IMG/VR virus record: IMGVR_UViG_3300009183_000213
Location: 1-34,447 of that record
Source: a virus
Reading direction: 5' to 3' (one strand)
DNA: 34,447 nucleotides
Below, in pieces: positions 31,852 through 34,447 of the stretch (positions within the stretch are counted from its first letter, which is position 1; each line of letters opens with the position of its first letter). The position numbers were made by a program, and so were the translations under genes. The notes under the pieces were generated by a model, which worked only from the letters and a program-made list of their open reading frames with translations, had not been told where the DNA came from and searched no databases.

Positions 31852-33555
31852 TTAAACTTTATAAATCCACTTTTTATTACCAGCATTATATATTCTATAG
31901 TGTCCCAACTCCGACATTATCTCCTCTTCAGTTTTATTAACATCATATCCCATTTTTATCAATTTTTGCTTTCTCCAATTGAATCTATGTTCTCTTATGC
32001 CATCAATTACATACCAATATCCTGGTTTTGATGTATGTGAATATTCAAATCCTAATGTTTCATATAGATCACCATTTGAAATTAAATTATCTGAATATGT
32101 TTCCACTTGAATAGGATTATATTTAGTAATAAAATATTTCATCAGCTTAGAAGCCCCTCCAACAACACTAGTATTTATTTTATTACAAAATCTAGTTAAT
32201 TCATAATGTTTATCTTTATTTCTATTCTTTTCATGTCTTTGTAAAGGCAGGCGTAGTTTAGAAAATGTCATCAGACTAATCAATTCATTATTGTTAAATA
32301 GTCCAATTCTTATAGATGACTTACAATCTCCTTGTAAATGATTACTGTCTAAAAATTCTTTTGAATCATTATAAGATATTTCTTTTATTTCACATTTTCT
32401 GGCATATATTCTATTTGAAGTTTTTCGTAACTTATTTAAAACAAATGACTCACATATCTCTCTATTTGTTACCCAGTCATCTTCCCAGATTGTTATTAGA
32501 CTCACATTATTCAAATTTGATAATTCATATTTCTTCAAATGATAATTTTCATTTTTAAATTTCTCAGAATGCCACCAAACACCATTAAACTCAAATCCTA
32601 TTTTTAATTCTGGTAAATAAATATCTATTTCATGTGGATTAATTATATTTTTACAATCTAATAAAACTTCACCACTATAGTTATTAGTAATGAAATTATA
32701 TAATTCTATTTGTGAAATAGACGCATTTTCGGATATAGGGAAACAATTTGTACATATATTTACTCCACTATTTGTTCTATAATAAAACTGATATGTTAAT
32801 ATATCAAACTCATTAGAACATTCAAAACAATTAAATACCAAACTAGTTGATATTCCTTTTTTAAATCCTATAAATTTAAATTTTGTAATATCAATTTTAC
32901 TTACTATTCTACTTCTATAAGAAGCATAGAAAAAATCTATTGTTTTTTTATGTACATCTTTATTCATCCATGGATGTTCAACACCATATTTCTCCAATGA
33001 TGTATTTCTATATGTCTCTTTGTAGTTACTTAGTTTAAACGATTCTATTCTTTTCTCCAAGAGTTCTTTTGATTCACTTGGATTACTAACTCCGTAATTT
33101 TTTAATAAAGTATTCTTAGATTTATTCTGTGTTTCTATAAGACACATAGCAGAGTTGTGTCCATATTTTTCTTGATTAGTTTTACTAGACTTGTCCTTAA
33201 CCACTTTAGATTGAGCGGGTGATTTTGTTCCAAACTTTTTCAAAGATTTTTCCTCTTTCGTCTTAATCATATTTGGATCAGATGATACACATCTTCTACT
33301 ACAATAATCAAGATATCCAATTGTTGAATTTTTAAAATTTACACTGTTTTTACAATTTATATTTTTACAAACAGGTATACTTTCTAAATTATTTAGAGTT
33401 AAATAAACTTTTTCTTTAAATGATATGTTTAATAAATTATTATCATCACAATAATCCACTATATAATCATATTCCTCTTTATAGTTTTTAAGAATAAATG
33501 ATTCCTTTGACATACGCCCGGAAGAATCTGGTATATTAAATACTTCTAAATTCAT
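31852..33555 (-). CDS. EDxHD/Vsr-like homing endonuclease with N-terminal repeat region
   Basis: 567 residues. The N-terminal half has cysteine pairs (CKNINCKN, CSRRC) and several K..YGV..P repeats (KKFGTKSPAQSKVVKDK, KNYGVSNPSESKELLEKR, EKYGVEHPWMNKDVHKK), a substrate-binding layout seen in large phage homing endonucleases. After a CF.CS...C..CF zinc-finger-like region, the nuclease core reads ISQIELYNFI, then HEIDIYLPELKIGFEFNG and VWWHSE. This matches the EDxHD/Vsr-like fold (I-Bth0305I type). A further domain follows with HYELTRFCNK and GYWYVIDGIREHRFNWRKQK. It sits between sheath and gp26-like genes with its own TTAATATATAT element 17 bases upstream. Confidence 0.75.
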   Translation of the reverse strand: MNLEVFNIPDSSGRMSKESFILKNYKEEYDYIVDYCDDNNLLNISFKEKVYLTLNNLESIPVCKNINCKNSVNFKNSTIGYLDYCSRRCVSSDPNMIKTKEEKSLKKFGTKSPAQSKVVKDKSSKTNQEKYGHNSAMCLIETQNKSKNTLLKNYGVSNPSESKELLEKRIESFKLSNYKETYRNTSLEKYGVEHPWMNKDVHKKTIDFFYASYRSRIVSKIDITKFKFIGFKKGISTSLVFNCFECSNEFDILTYQFYYRTNSGVNICTNCFPISENASISQIELYNFITNNYSGEVLLDCKNIINPHEIDIYLPELKIGFEFNGVWWHSEKFKNENYHLKKYELSNLNNVSLITIWEDDWVTNREICESFVLNKLRKTSNRIYARKCEIKEISYNDSKEFLDSNHLQGDCKSSIRIGLFNNNELISLMTFSKLRLPLQRHEKNRNKDKHYELTRFCNKINTSVVGGASKLMKYFITKYNPIQVETYSDNLISNGDLYETLGFEYSHTSKPGYWYVIDGIREHRFNWRKQKLIKMGYDVNKTEEEIMSELGHYRIYNAGNKKWIYKV

Positions 33556-33572
33556 ATTACATATTGTTTAAC

Positions 33573-33583
33573 ATATATATTAA
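33573..33583 (-). promoter_or_regulatory. Putative late promoter, TTAATATATAT
   Basis: Minus-strand copy differing in the last base, 17 bases upstream of the EDxHD endonuclease start at 33555 and beyond the sheath terminator. It gives the inserted gene its own transcription start. Confidence 0.45.
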
Positions 33584-33605
33584 ATACACCTATCTTTGTT
33601 TAACA

Positions 33606-33637
33606 AAAAAACCCAGATATTTCTATCTGGGTTTTTT
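33606..33637 (-). terminator. Terminator after the tail sheath gene
   Basis: AAAAAACCCAGATA pairs with TATCTGGGTTTTTT across a TTTC loop, 14 bases beyond the sheath stop on the minus strand. It separates the sheath transcript from that of the inserted endonuclease gene. Confidence 0.9.
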
Positions 33638-33650
33638 AAGTATTTAATTA

Positions 33651-34447
33651 TTATCCGTTAATGAATCCACCTGCACTGATTGCTCCAGTTCTAAGTATTG
33701 TAATGTTATTTACAATGATACCCATACCCTTAATTGGTTCAACATAAGTGTCAAGAACACCAATTTGATTATCAATAACATCAGGAGTGTTGTTTTCTTC
33801 ATCAATTTTATTGAAGTAGTTGTATAAACCATTTCTACTTACATAAGTTTCACAGATAACATCTGCTCTAAGTTTAATTTCTGCTCTAATATCAGCTGTA
33901 TTAAATTTCCATTGGAAGTCTAATAACATTCTTGATAATTCTCTTTCAAGTTCAATTAACACCTCTCTAACATGAATGTAAGAAAGAGCTGATTTATAAA
34001 GTGTTTGAGCTGTATTTTCAGTCTCAATAACATAACCTCTATTTCTCTTGAACACAATTGGATTCATTTGAGCTTGATTTATAAATTCAATATCAGATGG
34101 TGTGAAATCCATTTCAAGACCAGCGATATTAGTGATTCTACCATTAGTAACACCAGCAGCAATAGTCCAAGGAGTTATTGCTGAACTATTAGATAGTTTT
34201 TTTCTCATATAAGTTGTAGCAGCGAACATAGCTGGTGGAACTTCAACTGGTCTACCATTATCATTATTAATCACATAAGGCATAAAGTAACCTACACAAG
34301 TTGTACCAAGACCATCACCAAATGTGTAAAGAAAAGCTGGACTTGATTCAGGATCACCACCTTTAGAAACATATTCTAACTGAAGGACTCCTTCTGTATT
34401 AACAAATGTTGGAGAAGTTGAATTTTTGAATGATCTCATTGAAGGCA
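33651..34447 (-). CDS. Tail sheath protein C-terminal part, 5' end outside window
   Basis: The minus-strand frame is open to the right edge; the ATG at 34439 is internal, and residues P-S precede it in frame. The visible 265 or so residues include ITPWTIAAGVTNGRITNIAG, then MNPIVFKRNRGYVIETENTA, LYKSALSYIHVREVLIELER and FQWKFNTADIRAEIKLRADV. The last part has LDTYVEPIKGMGIIVNNITI. This pattern (IaGvtrGri, NPIv.., R.l..iE..l, dy.w.fN....r..i) is the conserved C-terminal core of phage tail sheath proteins such as T4 gp18. Sheath subunits contract to drive the tube through the envelope. A hairpin terminator lies 14 bases downstream. Confidence 0.85.
   Translation of the reverse strand, partial: PSMRSFKNSTSPTFVNTEGVLQLEYVSKGGDPESSPAFLYTFGDGLGTTCVGYFMPYVINNDNGRPVEVPPAMFAATTYMRKKLSNSSAITPWTIAAGVTNGRITNIAGLEMDFTPSDIEFINQAQMNPIVFKRNRGYVIETENTAQTLYKSALSYIHVREVLIELERELSRMLLDFQWKFNTADIRAEIKLRADVICETYVSRNGLYNYFNKIDEENNTPDVIDNQIGVLDTYVEPIKGMGIIVNNITILRTGAISAGGFING

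Noticed and set aside
31847-31860. 14-base palindrome AAAGTTTAAACTTT at the end of the EDxHD endonuclease gene
   Set aside because: No loop or U-tract, so it is not a convincing terminator; it may arise by chance in AT-rich sequence or mark an insertion edge.
1-34447. tRNA genes and CRISPR arrays
   Set aside because: No cloverleaf-like GC-richer segments in the intergenic gaps and no spaced direct repeats outside coding repeats were found by eye.

Overview
The window is very AT-rich and gene-dense. Genes abut or overlap on both strands, and no rRNA, tRNA or CRISPR array was seen. It reads as part of a large contractile-tailed (T4-like) phage. Supporting evidence is a tail sheath C-terminus, a gp19-like tail tube, a gp26-like baseplate hub chaperone, a probable tape measure, a giant baseplate or fibre protein, a gp47/Mre11-type nuclease and three unrelated homing-endonuclease-type genes. 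Translation starts are usually preceded by A-rich leaders such as AAATAAAAATAAAAATATG rather than Shine-Dalgarno sequences. This suggests a Bacteroidota host (inference).

Layout. (1) 1-6763, plus strand: a tightly packed operon of six GT-A-like glycosyltransferases and one sulfotransferase, ending in a protein with a capsid-like C-terminus. The first gene runs off the left edge. (2) 6756-9946, minus strand: hypothetical proteins, a seventh glycosyltransferase, a divergent family-A-polymerase-like protein and an uncatalogued 49-codon gene. (3) 10014-15244, minus strand: a probable tape measure with two tandem-repeat families, followed downstream by three small genes. (4) 15328-18830, plus strand: two short proteins with a shared N-terminal tag, a degenerate RNA-ligase-like protein, a Thr-linker/Gly-rich adhesin and its MAHFA-type partner, closed by a bidirectional terminator. 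(5) 18865-24711, minus strand: a 1948-residue tail or baseplate protein carrying a beta-propeller and carbohydrate-binding-like segments. (6) 24783-27284, plus strand: a run of small genes, most starting with an MKxxKxF..[FI].E tag, including a P-loop kinase. (7) 27305-34447: gp47-like nuclease, homing endonucleases, tail tube, gp26-like chaperone with a small overlapping partner, an EDxHD-type endonuclease, and the tail sheath (cut by the right edge).

Two systems stand out. First, at least six small proteins share a short basic/aromatic N-terminus ending in a [LIVF]-x-E site. This resembles the capsid-targeting sequence of T4 internal proteins, which the gp21 protease cleaves, so they may be packaged and delivered with the DNA. 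One of them is a predicted kinase. Second, the glycosyltransferase/sulfotransferase island is translationally coupled to a capsid-like gene, which suggests the virion itself may be glycosylated.

A conserved TTAATATATA[A/C] element lies upstream of about ten genes or operons on both strands and is a good candidate for the phage late promoter. All functional calls come from motif reading of translations; no database search was run.
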